Source of the DNA: Rallus limicola
Taxonomy: Eukaryota; Chordata; Aves; Gruiformes; Rallidae
DNA length: 64,000 nt
Assembly: GCA_022605955.1 (NCBI GenBank)
Contig: JAKCOZ010000003.1
Span: forward strand, 51,336,179 to 51,400,178
Direction of reading: 5' to 3'
A program made the translations under genes and the position numbers. The first letter of the stretch is position 1; every line of letters begins with the position of its first letter. Positions 35,490 through 48,231 of this stretch are shown here, in pieces. Under the pieces are notes generated by a model. That model saw only the letters and a list, made by a program, of their open reading frames with translations. It was not told the DNA's origin and did not search any database.

Positions 35490-38183
35490 ATAGCCTACTT
35501 TAACTGCTCCCTGCCTAGGGCAGTGGCATAGTTTAGATTATGATCAGAACACCAAGCACAGAGAGAGAAAAAGCCGGTATAAAGATATACTTATCAGGCA
35601 AAAAACATGTTTGGTAGTCCCCCTCAAATACTACAGCCTGACTGACCACTTTCATCAGCAGTAGGTTTTTGGCTGTTGCATTAACACTGAAAAAAACACA
35701 ATTCTTGATCTATCCTTTGAACAAAGTATTGCTAAACAATAATTGAAAGCAGGTGAATAAATTTTAAGCTAATATGGATGCACAATTTATTTAGAAAGCT
35801 ACTGCGTTGCATTTCTAGGTGTTCCATACATTTTCATGGGGTTGGAATTTCTCCAGAAATAGGTCAGAACTCCTCCAGCTTGGCTAGGGAATGAAATTAT
35901 CTTTATTTCCTTTTTTAAGTTCTACTGCAGCTGCTTTCCAGACTGATAATTTGCCATTGTTAGCTATGCGCATGGACACCTGACTTTATTTTATATATTC
36001 TGTGTTTTCCAGCTCCAAGAGAGCCTCAAGAAACCACCTGAGCTCTCTCTTTATGTTCACCTGCATGGCATTATGAAGTTGTTTTTGAGGCTGGGAATGA
36101 TTGAAACTGCAAAGCAAAGTTTGATATTCCTTGTTATTAAGCCACTTTACTAAAAAATCCCCAGATGTAGACAGGTCTAGTGCAGCTTAATTACACCAGA
36201 AAACCAGACCAGAGTGTTCAAGCCTGAGGCATCGGTGTATGCTGTGGGTGTGTTATGAGACAAAGAATTAATCTGGCCAAATTCTCTTTGTAATTCAGAT
36301 TGTATGAGACAAGCCTAACATTTTTCAATTAGTACTGAAATAGAAAGACAGATTCCTCCACTTAGAAGGAGTTTCTTAGCATGGAATTTCTGCATGTGTA
36401 TTTGATCCCAAATGGGACCAGACGAGTTGCTTCTAACATATTGGCTGTATTAAAACAAAGAAATGAAAGATCTCTTTAGCAAACTTGCAGCACTGGTTGT
36501 ATGTGGGAATCTATAAATATCTTCATAAACTAGCACAGTGTGCTTCATAGTTAAGACTGAAGCGAATGAAGCCAGGGTGAGGTAACTTTAAAAATGGATC
36601 TTCACTCATGAAGAATTAGAAAGATATCTCACGCTGATCTCTGAAATATTCTCAGCCTGATCAGGTGTTGTTTATTCTTTGGTGCACCTCTGCTTGTCAA
36701 ACCTGAGGATTGAAATTGGGATACTAAAGGTAATTCCTGTCATTTTTTTTGTTTGGGATAGCTCTGGCAGCATTCTCCACATATTTTCTGCCAAACCTTT
36801 CATCTACTCCATGAATTTCATGGGTCTGATTCCAGGTGCAAATCACATGCTCTGTGATTGTATTTCTATGATCCTGTGACTCCATTTAGAAGCAGCAGTG
36901 ACCCCATTATACAGGAATTAATAAGGAGAAGTGGCAAAATAAAAAAAACCCACAACCAAACAACCCAACAAAATTTCATGTAAGGCCAGAACTTCCATGT
37001 GAGGTAAGGACAGATGCACAGAGCAGAGTGTCAAACTCACATGTAAAGATCACACATATTTTGCATTAAATGACTAAAATTTGTTCCTACTGGAGTCTCT
37101 GTCTTCTGTCTTCTCCCTGAGCTCTAGCAATGGGAACAATTCCAGGATTTTGGTTTATGACATGGGCACAGAGAAACAAGCTGGCCTCCAGAAAAGGAGG
37201 CATGTGAAGCAACTGTCTTTAATTGAGGGAGTGGGGTGGAAGGATGTTTGCTTACAAATTTAACTTGCAGACCTGTGTCTGGTATTCCAAGACACATAAT
37301 CACCTGTCCATGCTCAGAAGGATTTTCCCACAGAACGTAAATGTAAGCAGGGCTACAAACAGGTTTGTGCAGGTTGAACCCGTAGGATCTTGTTTTCTGA
37401 CTTTTTTCCTTTGGGGACAATAGGATTTGCACTGTTGTTATAGCTTCAAGATAGCATTCCAACCTTTTGAGGTTTATTCTTCTATTCCAAGGTATTTAGT
37501 TGTGTGTGCGTGCATGTGTGTTAAGTTCCTCTGCCCATTATTTTTTCTTTTAAATCTTTCATGGAACTTGACTTTGTGGTGAGGAAGATCGAAACAAGTG
37601 ATATTTTCTGCAGGATGGAAATTGCAGAAACTTTTGCAGCGGGACACAATACAGTTCTTACATAGAGTCTCTGACTCAAACATTTGCTCCCCTTAAAACC
37701 ATACTACACTGTTTTTGTAACAATATTCTCCTTGACTTTCAACTGGGAAGCTCATGTATTCATCAAAGATGTAGAGGAGTTGAATAAGAACTTGAAAAAA
37801 GAGTCATGTTTCTTATATCTTAAGAACTACCTTGTGATAATGCATGTTCAGTATGGTATCTGGCAAAAGAGAAGGGTCATTAAAATATGTTAATGACAAT
37901 CACCATAATTTTACCCTCTGCTGATCTACAGCCTTCAGAATGCAAGTTAATGCAATTCCCACCCTGAATACTTTTCAAGAGCAAAGAATATGGGCAGCAA
38001 ATATTGACGTTTTTCTTCCTGATTATGATTCCTTTTAATGCATTCCTCGGAGATATTCTTGTCATCTAATGTAACTGCACATGCACATACATTCCTGCTT
38101 GAGTAAGAAAGAGATGAAACCAGAATTATTCCCAAAATACAATTTTGAATTCTGCACAACTCATTAACAGCACCAGCAGTTTT

Positions 38184-38200
38184 AAAAAAAAAAAAAAAAA
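38184..38200. repeat. A17 homopolymer
   Basis: Seventeen A preceded by four T and followed by TTTC and another A6T5. No retroposed sequence is recognised upstream, so this is not supported as the poly-A tail of a processed pseudogene. Confidence 0.9.
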
Positions 38201-38383
38201 TTTCAAAAAATTTTTCTCCATTGAGGACTACTTTTTTTTTCCCCCAGAATATTTCTCTTTCTCAAAGTTCCTTGACCAGTGTAGAGAATTTATTTTTGCA
38301 TTGAATGTTTTTTCTTCATCAGTCTCAGATTTAAAGCATAATTAGAGATAGTCTCTTTGTTGAAATCCTTAAGCAGAGTGACA

Positions 38384-38409
38384 GCTCTGGGCAAAAAGTA
38401 GCCCAGAGC
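38384..38409. repeat. Perfect 9-bp GC-rich inverted repeat, 8-nt loop
   Basis: GCTCTGGGC (38384-38392) and GCCCAGAGC (38401-38409) pair perfectly around AAAAAGTA. It is a stable short stem in otherwise AT-rich sequence. With no transcript known, a role is not inferred. Confidence 0.8.
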
Positions 38410-41400
38410 AATTATAACCAAACAATTTCAGGAAGCAATGAGTAATCTGAACTAATTTTTTTAATGGAAAAGCTGGCACAATCCTTGGCTTGGTCTGCAG
38501 ATAAACCTGATATCCTAACTGACACAGCAGAAACCCTCATACAGGCATAGAGATCATCATTAAAGAAAATGTTCTTTTGACATCAAAGCTTTTCATTCAA
38601 GAAATGAGAGTCATTTATTCCAAGGAGTCCTGTCCTGCCAGTGAACTTGTACAGACCAGGAGAGACCACCAGCATAATTGTATGATGGAGCAAATCTGCA
38701 TTAAAAGAATTAGAAGTGAGCCTGATAGAAGAAGCATGTGTTTATAAACCCTTATACCTAAAGCTCCTTTACATGTTTGCTTTATTTTTCTTTACCTAAC
38801 GTTCAGTCAGTGAACAGGAGAAGGAATCTATAAAAGTGTAGTGAAGTCTATGAAATAGAGAAATCTATGAAAGTCGTTCCTCAAGCTACTTGTTTGAATT
38901 ATACTTATCTGCTTTCAACACTAGCAGGCATTGAGATGGGAGGATACAGCATCAGGTAGACAGCATGTTAAAGCAGAAGGCACTGTGACTTATTTTAGGC
39001 TTCAAGGCAATTTACTGCCAGGATAAGTAATAAAATGTGTCTCCTTTGACATTTAAGTCAGTGTGCTAATGTACTGAACCTCAATAATTCTTAACAAAAA
39101 ATATTTTTTAATAGAGACTTAAGTGCACACATTTTTGCCTTAACTGTGATCTATTTTCAGTTCTGCATTAAGATGCCTATAGGGAAAAAGCAAATCAAAC
39201 CCAGACAAATGATCATAAGAAGACATCTCATGGAAATCTTGCTTGAGATTTTATTGTAATAACTGAAAGCATCGCCTTTTTTTTCATGGGGAAATGCATT
39301 TGCTCATCTCTGACGTAATCCATAAAGTGCTATAGTAGGCCTGGCTGAATGATGGAAGAAGAGTATTTACCTCTGATCTTGCTTATCTTTTTCACTTTGT
39401 TAATTTCTTACAAGCTGCTGGCTAAGGCACGAGACTGCCTAGTAGTATCTTTCTGCAAGTGTTTCAGATATTAAGTGTAGCTTCCTTTTATCAACACATC
39501 ATTTACAGTAACTGCTATCAAAACAGGAGCTCTTCAGAACTGTTTGGATGGATGCTATTTTAGCTTTCTCAAAACAAGGACAGTTAGGAATAAGAGCACA
39601 TTTGAACAGAAGGCATGTATTGGATATTGAGTTCTTTTATTGAGAAACAGGTGTCTGTCTTGATATTATTTAAGGTTCTTAGACTGTACCCACTATTGAA
39701 AAACTGCTCAAAATTTTGTTGTAAGAAAATATTTTCTGCTTCCCAACAGGAATAAGGAATAAAAATCTTATTTTTCAGGGAGATAAAACTAGTGTCTCTG
39801 GAGCTGTTACAGAATTTGGGCCTAAGGAAATCAACAGATATTTGTGTGATGTTTGGAAACTTTTGAGTTTTCTTCCAAAATTCTGTATAATGCTATGGCC
39901 CAAAGGATGGAATACTGAATCCCATTGGGGTAGGCATCCTACACAGTACAAGAACTTCTGTCTCAGCAGGAACTTAATGTTTGTGTGAAGAGTTTACAGT
40001 AATGTCACTTTGGGAGACAGAGATTAAATAACAAATTATGCTGTTCTAATATATGTTTCTTTTTTTAATTTCCATTCCCAGTTAATGGTAAAGCAGATAT
40101 ACTCCAGTTACACCACTAATAATTAAGCAGTATTTGGCCAGCTGACCTGTTTTCTATAAGGAGTTCTCACAGTTACCAACATTTTCAACTACGTCTCATG
40201 GCCAGTAAGCACTGAGGAATTGTCAAGCCAAGCAGTGCTGGCAAACCTGAAGGGTGCAGAGAGCTTTGCTTTATTTCAGTTTCCTCAATAAATGCACATT
40301 CATGTATGCTCTAACATTTGATGTCTTGCCTCAACAAATGTAATTTCTAGAGATATTTATAGTCTGAATCCTCACATTTGAGAGCTCAGCTATTGGAGAT
40401 TCCAGCGCTTTCACCGGCAATAATGGACACACATACTGGGGCTATTTGCCAGGAAATTGGTAGGTCTGTGTCTAGTTGCTGAGGTACAAAGCCAGTAGCA
40501 GGTGTGGGGCAGGGCTTTCTCCATGGTGAGCCCTCTGCTGCTCTCAGTGTGAGAAACAGGACCATGAGGTGGACAGAGATTTTATGCTTTGTAACAAAAG
40601 CTGACAATCAACACATGTTTGTTCAGGTCTTCTCAGACTGCAATTAGAAAACCAGCTAGATGCTTACCACACAGAACATTTCAATTTTTGCTTAGAAATG
40701 TCAGCAATAAAAGGACTAATCATAGGTTTCTGGTTAGTCACAGGCATAATGATATTTTTGAAGTATGCTCACTTAAAATCTGATAATGGATTTCTTCATC
40801 TTTCATAGAAGGCATGTATAAATACCATCAACTAGAAGCTTGTGACTGGCTGTATTCTTCATATTGTAGAAGTTCCTGGGTGCAGTGCATGTGCTGGTAT
40901 ACAGTAACTTTCATCTTTGGTGGGATAGAGATGAGCTATTGGACTTGTCTGGGATCAGGTCTCCAACTTGTGTCCAACATAGTGACCAATGTTGCCTAAG
41001 TAACCAAAGGGAGAGTCCTCTAGTCTGATAGCAACCGGGCATAGCATGGCTTATGTCCACAAGCCTAAAATCTCCTCCACTGCAAAATAAGGATGTTGCC
41101 TTCAAACTGCCTTTCAGGAATGGTCCTTGGTCCTCCTCTTTTTGGGAGACTGCTGTTTGGCACAAGTCAAAGTATGCCAATATCTATAAAGTAGAACTTT
41201 CCACTTCACAGGGACAGGAATGTGTTTGAGTTAATGCTTAGACACTTTAATTTAGGGTTAAATGTACTAACTTGCTTTGCAAAAAATATCCTTGAAGAAG
41301 AGCCAAAGGACCAATCAAGAGTTACTATCCGGCCCCGGCAGGTGCCAGAGCTGGGGTAGGAATGGCCAGGGGAATGAAGTCCACAAAAATCAGCAGTAAC

Positions 41401-41656
41401 TAGAGAAGGGACAAAGGTGGCAGGGGGTGGTTGCAACCACCCACCCAATTAATGGACTATGCAAATGACCCTCCCCACACACACACCTTCAGGGAGCATG
41501 CATGTTAATTTGGATATGCTTGACCAATAGTAGATGATGAGGTAATTACTAAGCAATAAATGTAAATTTAGGCTTCTTTTTTTTTTTTTCTAAGCCTGCA
41601 ACAAGATAAAGATGTTACACATTCGGTGTGTGGGCTGCTGGCTTTGTGGAATTACC

Positions 41657-42305
41657 ACAGAATCACAGAATCACAGAATCTTTAGGGGTTGGAAGGGACC
41701 TCAAGAGATCATCGGGTCCAACCCCCCTGCCAAAGCAGGCTCCCTATCTCATATTGCATAGATAGGCATCCAGACAAGACTTGAATATCTCCAGAAAAGG
41801 AGACTCCACCACCTCCCTGGGCAGCCTATTCCACTGCTCTGTCACCCTCACTGTGAAAAAGTTCATCCGCATGTTGGTGAGAAACTTCCTATGCTCCAGC
41901 TTACAGCCATTGCCCCTAGTCCTGTCCCCACAGACCACTGAAAATGGGCTGACCAATTCCCCCTGCATCCCAAGTCTAAGATATTTATAGACACTAATTA
42001 GGTCCCCCCTAAGTCTTCTTTTCTCCAGGCTGAACAGACCCAGCTCACTCAGCCTTTCCTCATAGGGGAGATGTTCCAGGCCCCTAATAATCTTTGTTGC
42101 CCTTCTCTGGACTCTCTCCAGAAGGTCCCTGTCTTTTTTATACCAGGGAGCCCAGAACTGGACACAGTACTCCAGGTGGGGCCTGACCAACGCAGAGTAG
42201 AGGGGGAGGATCACTTCCTTCGACCTGCTGGACACACTCTTCCTGATGCATCCCAGGATCCCATTGGCTCTCTTAGCCACCAGTGCACACTGATTCTGTG
42301 TGGAC
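41657..42305 (-). mobile_element. CR1 LINE, well-preserved ORF2 C-terminus and 3' tail
   Basis: This is the best-preserved CR1 in the window. On the minus strand a single frame (stop near 41744, extending past 42300) covers [38 protein letters not shown] sequence, [44 protein letters not shown] and [17 protein letters not shown]. These are in the order expected for the region after the reverse-transcriptase core. The 3' untranslated end has a GGTTGGACCCGATGATC-like block and TTCTGTGA octamers at 41657-41680. It is 5'-truncated near 42305, where the match to CR1 fades. About 190 codons without a stop point to a relatively recent insertion. Confidence 0.95.
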
Positions 42306-42312
42306 ACGGGCA

Positions 42313-42345
42313 ATTCCAATACCTCTGCTCTGTGAGTATTGGAAT
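42313..42345. repeat. Perfect 10-bp inverted repeat at the CR1 5' edge
   Basis: ATTCCAATAC (42313-42322) and GTATTGGAAT (42336-42345) pair perfectly with a 13-nt spacer, within about 10 bases of where CR1 similarity ends. It may be a by-product of the insertion or belong to the pre-insertion sequence. Confidence 0.75.
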
Positions 42346-44765
42346 GCTGCACACCACGTAATGACTTACTTCTGGGACAACAATGCCAGGAGCCGGGCTC
42401 CTAAAATAATGATAAAGGGGCCACTTGTGCAAGTATTTCCATGATGGTGGACATACTGTTTCGCTAACAGCAACGAGATCAGAAAGACAAAGACTGTGGC
42501 AAAGGGTGGTCTGGGACTCACTTGCCAAAAAACATGCATACATGAGAGAGAAATGTACATCTGTAGCAGTTTTGGGAGACTGCAGTCAGTGAAAAGAAAC
42601 AAGCCTTTCTAATCCATGATTCAGCTCTTCTTAAAGTACATGTCTCAAATAGGTCAGATGAATTTTGCTCTTGAAATGCCAAAAAGCATCCCACTCCATT
42701 GGCTGTAGAAGTCTGCTTGGAGACAGGTATCTATATTGTTGACACCAAAAGTTAGGGAATATGACTACACTGCCTATGCCTGCAGATTCGCACTAAAGCA
42801 GTGTGCTTAGGAGAAGTTCAGAGGTATGAAATGTTCAAGTGCACTGTGAAAATGTGTTCCTGCTAAGGCTTGAGCTACACAAACATATAACAGCAACAGA
42901 GTTTGATGGTCTTAATATACATAGTCATGCCAGTACAGTCCATAGGATGACTGTAGTTTTCCTTGTATAAAAATTTTTCATTTCAATAGATGATTATTTT
43001 TTCCCTCCTTGTCCTAGAATAAAAGATGAGAGCTTTTATTTTGAAATGTATGTATCCTGAGCTGGTTAGATTGCTTCAGCTATACTTGCCTAGCTGAAGA
43101 ATTACAATTCTTTAAAGCAGAGAAGGGAACAATGGTTTTCTCACACAGTTTGCATATTTCAGTATGTTGACTACATTTAAACACATTGTCAAAAAATGCT
43201 TACAAGTTAATAAACTTCAGATGCACTTAAAAACATCACAAGCATATGAAATAAAAAAGATGATGATGCAACGCTGCTTATAAAGGACTCTGTCATAATA
43301 ATGGATGGGGTGGGATTCAGCTCATCTTCAGAAATCTACAGTCTAGTTTTCTTTGAGATCTCCAAGCTCTTCTAGCAAATTAAGAAAAATAAATGCATTC
43401 AAAGAGTGATTCATCTCATTTTAAGAGAGATGTCTAAAATAAGCAAGATTTATTACATTTACAAGTGCCTATTTCTTTCCTCCCACTGCACAGGGAGTAC
43501 AGATGACTAGCTCTGATGTAGGTGGCTACAGTGTAGACATTTATAGTTGGGGAAATTAATCCTGCTCCACATTTCTCAAAGAGATACACAAAAATGGTTG
43601 ACCAAATCAGGGATAGGATATTGTCAGAACTGTTTCTCACATAATCATGGAGTCCTTCCAAAGTAACATGAACTTTTTGCCCTTGGCTTAGCGAATAAGA
43701 AACCAAGTTTTGGAAAAGGTCAGGCCAGGTTTGTCATATGTTAGTCCTCAGGGCTAAACAGAAGACAAGACTCCATGTATTTAAATTAAACAGTTCATTA
43801 ATGTTATATATATTATGTAAGGGTGTGTGTGCTTTTGTGTCAAAAGGAATGGTTAAGTAGAGAAATGGTTTCCCACACTGATGTGCGAGGAGAGAACTGG
43901 GGAATGGGTTTTATGTCCTTTGGGCATTAAAGAAAAGAAACTGTCTTCAGGAACCTTAGGGAAAAGGTTATGTCTAGAGCTTCCAGAACTGCTCTCTACT
44001 ACTAAAACTTCAGCTGCAGGAAGAGGGCATGTACTTAGAACAGGTCTGGTGACTCTCTTCGCTTTTTTACTATCCATGAGAAATTGTGTGTAGCTCAGGG
44101 CAGGGGTCAAGCTATTGCAGCAGATAGTAAAGGACGTCTGAATACTCCTTAACCCAAAAGTAGCTAAGAAAGAGGCTGTTTAAGAAGTAAACAGACATGA
44201 AAACATATTTTTTTTAAAGATCTATTAATAATCTTGCTTTCTTCACCATCTACACCAAGGAAGAGAAATGGTACTGCACTTAAACACTTATGCTGTCTTT
44301 CACTTCTGTATCTACTGGCACCCTTCTTAAATAATCACGATTTCCATCTAACTCCTACAGAACTGAATTTAGAAACAAAAATTCCTGAACATACGTAGAA
44401 GAATGAAACTGGCTAATATCTACATCACATAACAACCTGAACAGATGACATGTCTCTATGTAGAAATTTACTAATTAGTAAAGTTCAAGGAGTTGGAAGC
44501 AGCATAGCACTAATATGGAGACATTTGTGCTGAGGGGAAGGTGGTACATCAAGGATGCTTCTGCCTTATATGAACCAGTCATGACACCAGGCAGTACTGG
44601 AGCCCTACACAACAGCCTTCCCCTAACATAAATCCTCCAGTTCTGGAAAATTTAGGACACAAATAGTGGCTATCTGGAGAAAATCATTAAGCAAAGCAGT
44701 ATTTAATCACTCCTAATTTGCATCAATAACATAAATTTTCTTTCCTCCTCTACCATGGAGAAGAA

Positions 44766-44823
<58 letters not shown>
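44766..44823. repeat. (ATCT)14 microsatellite
   Basis: Fourteen and a half perfect ATCT units (58 bases) followed by a TATG variant. Perfect tetranucleotide arrays of this length are usually highly polymorphic, so this is a likely length-variable locus. Confidence 0.98.
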
Positions 44824-45099
44824 GTATGTTCTGTGCAGACAGATCGTTACCAGAGTGACCTTAAAGCTGCTGCTGTAAAAGACTTCTGTTTCTTGCCTAT
44901 GTAGTGCACTACACAGAGAGCTCATCTAATAATACAGAAGAGTCATGTCCTGGGTGGCTAAAAATTGTCACTTACACAGCTATTTTGCATCTCTTAATCC
45001 TGCAGAAATTTCATTCACATTGAACCATGTGTGCTAAATCATATGGATATCTGTTAAGCCTCAGAAAATGAGCCTCAACTTTTACATGGATCTGGTACT

Positions 45100-45420
45100 G
45101 TCATGGTTTAGTACCAGATGTTAACTAAGCAACATGCAGACACTCACTCATCCCTCCCCACCATGGGATGGTGGTGTGGTTTTGCGTGGCTGGGTTCTGT
45201 TGGAGAAGGGTGGCTGCAGGTGTGGCTTCTGCATGAAGCAGCCAGAAGCTGCAGGCCCCACAGAGCAAACACCAGCCAGCCCAAGGCCGGAGTTGTTGCT
45301 GACCAAGGCCGAGCCCATCAGCGACGGTCACAGCGCCTCTGGGAATCACATTTAGGAGAAAAAACACCTGCAAGCAGCGGCAGCAAACAACATATGGGAC
45401 TGGTGAAAGTTTAACTAAAA
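45100..45420 (+). mobile_element. Probable solo LTR of an endogenous retrovirus (ERVL-like), diverged
   Basis: The block starts TGTCATGGTTTAGTACC and continues with AACTAAGCAACATGCAG, CACTCACTCA and a CCCC...GGGATGG stretch. This order matches what I remember of the 5' end of a widespread avian ERVL-type LTR. The block is more GC-rich than its flanks. A G/A-rich segment near 45355 (GGAGAAAAAACACCTGC) may belong to it, and the 3' boundary is a guess. A frame open on both strands crosses it, but no retroviral gene is visible. No second LTR is seen, so a solo LTR is the simplest reading. Confidence 0.5.
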
Positions 45421-46929
45421 ATTAAATGAGCCACAGAAGAGGATCACAAATATTTGTTTTGGACATTAAACTTTTCAATTTATCATTCCCACTAGATCTG
45501 CTTTCTCAAAACTTCATGGATAATTGAGGCTTCATTCTAGTTCTTATCTGCCAGAAGGTCTTCCTTAAGATATATTAATGAAGTGATGGATTTTTATAAT
45601 GGTTTGAACCTTAGTTTCAGAAGTCATTATTACTGGAATAAAACACTACCTTCTTACCAGCTAGATGTTAGAAATATTTTTATCCTTATTTCTATCCTTG
45701 TGCTTCATTTTTTGTAGTGGATTCATTTTAAATTTTGGAAAGCTGTGAAAAATGTATTGAAATTAAATTAAAAATTGAATGTTTGGTAGAGAAGAATTCT
45801 GGTATTGGCAAACATAAATTTCTGCTTCAAGCATTAGTGTATCACAGTGAAAACATCAATAAGCCACATTGCTCAAAAATATCATCTATATAATTCAGGA
45901 AAAGGTTTGTATTTAGATCAGGGTTTATTTAATGGAATTACAGACAAAACTTCCTGAGGAACGCTGCTCCTACATTTGCTGCACACTGCTTGTGATAAAT
46001 TAGGGAGCGTGAGGTCTGCTGTTACTTTGGGTGCCACAAGTGGAGATATTTAACAATACAATGTTTTTACAATTGTAATTACAGTAATTTATAATTATTT
46101 CTTTGGCTATGCATATTTTTAATCTCTGCATTGTTTCTTATGTTCCATTTTCTCCTTGTAGCAGATGTAGGTGAAATGGACCACTTATATTTGTTGAGAT
46201 TTCTTATATCTGGGCCAAAATTTCTGTTAATCTTTGTCACTTCGAGCACTTTCAGGAAATCAGTTTCTTGCACTGAGAAACCTGTGTTTTCCAAATGTTC
46301 TTTGTCAGTTTATGTCTGTGAGATTTCTTAGAGATCCAGGTTTCCTCAAATTTCCACTGTGTGCAAATTTGCATATAATATTACTTGCCCCTGGCATGAA
46401 ATTTAAAGAGAGGTTTAGCGCTGAACTTTTGTAGCAATTCTTTAACTCTCTTCTCTGCATCTGTTCATGAAGAGAGGCTTAAATGTGAAAAAGCAAAAGG
46501 ATCAGGCCTCAGGAAAAGGCTGTTAAAAGTTGGTTTCATTTTATGCCAATGAATTCAGTTCAGGGAATAGAATAAACACTTTCTTTTCTTCCCCATCCTC
46601 CCCATCCCCCAACCCTTTTTATGGCAACATAAAAAAACCATTCTTGAAATAGCAAAGGAATTTTCGAGGATCCGGGTTATATACAATCAGAAATAACAAA
46701 GATCTTGGAAATGCTGAAAATTCTTATCTGGTCAGTACATTAAAACATGCTTGTTGCTTTTAAGAACTGTTCTTGAAATGCAAGAAGTGGTGAACTGAAT
46801 CCAAACTTTTAACCATATATTCCCCTGTTGTTCTTAGTTGACCTAATGCTGAAGAATACCTCTCTCCCTTGTTTTGGAAGAAAATATAGCTTCTGACATA
46901 AGTGCTAATATGAACTCCTCATATTCTGC
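45421..46929. other. Unique AT-rich sequence, no gene seen
   Basis: No mobile element is recognised. A pyrimidine-rich run lies at about 46574-46620. Frames around 46079-46434 are short, overlap on both strands and show no domain. Confidence 0.55.
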
Positions 46930-48231
46930 CATCATGGAGCTACAGGTCTGTCAGTCAGTCTCACCTCTGTGCCAGCAAGATCATGGAGCAGATCATCCTG
47001 GAAAATATGCTCAGGCACATGGACAACAGAAACATGGTTTCACTAAGGGCAATCATGCCTAAGAGATTTTGTGGCTATCTACAATGGGGCTACAGCACTG
47101 GTGGATAAGGATGAGCGACTTATGTCATCTGCCTGGATCTATGTAAAGCATTCAACACTGTCCTGCAGACCATCTTTGTCTCTAAATAGGAGAGGAATGG
47201 ATATGATGTACGGATCACCCAGTGAATAAGGATCACCAGTGATTCAGCTGGACAGTCAGACCTAGAAAGTTGCAGTCAACATTTTGTTGTCTAGGTGAAG
47301 ACCAGTGACAAGTGGCATTCCTCTGAGGTTTGTACTGGGAGCAGTGCTGTTTAACATCTTTCTGTGTGACACAGATAGCAGAATCAAGTGCACCTTGAGG
47401 AAGCTTGCCAATGACATGTAGCTGTGTGGTGTGATTGACACGCTGGAGGGAAGGGACACCATCCAGAGGGACACTGACATGCTCAAGAACTGCACCCATG
47501 TGAACCCCATGAATTTCAATAAGGCCGAATGCAAGGTCCTGCTTGTGGGTTGGGGCAATCCCAAGCATCGATACAGGCTGGGTAAAAAGCTTTGTGGAGA
47601 AGGGCTCAGGGATATTGGTAAATGAAAAACTCACTATGATCCAGCAATGTGAACTCATAGCCACCATGTCCTGTGATGCATGAAAAGCAGCATGGCAGCA
47701 GGTTGAGGGAGGTGATTCTGCTCTTTTACTCTGCTCTTGTGAATCCCTACCTTGAGTCCTCAGCTCTAGGGTCCTCAGAACAAGAAAGACATAGAACTGT
47801 TTGAGCAAGTCCAGAGGAGGACCATGAAAATGGTCAGAGGACCGGAACACGTCTCCTGTGAAGGCAGGCTGTGACAATTGTGCTTGTTCAGGCTGGAGAA
47901 GAGAAGGCTCTGGGGACATCTTATAGCAGCCTTCCAGTACCTGAAGAGGCTTACAGGAAAGATGGAGAGGGATGGTTTATCAAGGTTTGTAGTGACAGAG
48001 GGTAATGCCTTTAAACTAAAAGGGTGTAGATCTACATTGGATATTAGGAAGAAATTCCTCCCTGTGAGGGTAGTGAGGCCCTGGCACAGGTTGCCCTACT
48101 GGGTATGCCCACTCCCTAGTAGAGTTCAAGGCTACCTTGGGGCTTTTAGGCAACCTGGTTTAGTTTAAGTTGTTCCCTAGGTGACTATTAAATTCCCTTC
48201 CAACCCAAGCATTTTTCTGATCCTGTGATCT
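46930..48231 (+). mobile_element. CR1 LINE, longest copy, from reverse-transcriptase fingers/palm to 3' end (decayed)
   Basis: About 1.3 kb colinear with CR1 ORF2. It begins near the sequence for 'NYRPVSLTSVPGKIMEQI', passes 'GFTKGNHA' (near 47036) and the F-D of the first catalytic block near 47140 ('CLDLCKAFNT'-like). It continues through 'GAVLFNIFLCDTDS' (47337-47375) to the FADD position at 47401-47418, which now reads KLANDM followed by a stop. Next come NKAECKVLLVGWGNPKHRY and the LFRLEKRRLWGHLI block (47880 on), then a 3' tail with CCCTTCCAACCC and TCCTGTGATCTG ending near 48231. Stops, indels and the lost second aspartate context show it is inactive and old. Confidence 0.93.

Larger units (their letters stand above)
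34120..41656. other. Long unique stretch, no gene seen
   Basis: No mobile element is recognised. A CTCTT pentanucleotide repeat, an A17 run and a short GC-rich stem are listed separately. A T13 run lies at 41577-41589. An octamer-type ATGCAAAT word occurs near 41459, but one motif is not evidence of a regulatory site. Short overlapping frames on both strands show no domain. Confidence 0.55.
42306..45098. other. Unique sequence, no gene seen
   Basis: Begins at the truncated 5' edge of the CR1. Holds a short inverted repeat at that edge and an ATCT microsatellite, both listed separately. No other recognisable element or coding frame is seen. Confidence 0.55.

Noticed and set aside
36838..36885. 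CTCTGTGATTGTATTTCTATGATCC-like words recalling CR1 octamers
   Set aside because: The upstream CR1 terminal block is absent, so octamer-like words alone are not enough.
38145..38200. A17 run as the tail of a processed pseudogene
   Set aside because: No recognisable mRNA-derived sequence or polyadenylation context precedes it.
45118..45414. 98-codon plus-strand frame
   Set aside because: It lies in the LTR-like GC-richer block, where frames are open in several registers; no retroviral or host domain is visible.
47233..47919. 228-codon minus-strand frame
   Set aside because: It is the antisense shadow of the plus-strand CR1 at 46930-48231; its residues match no protein, while the plus strand matches CR1 ORF2 in order.
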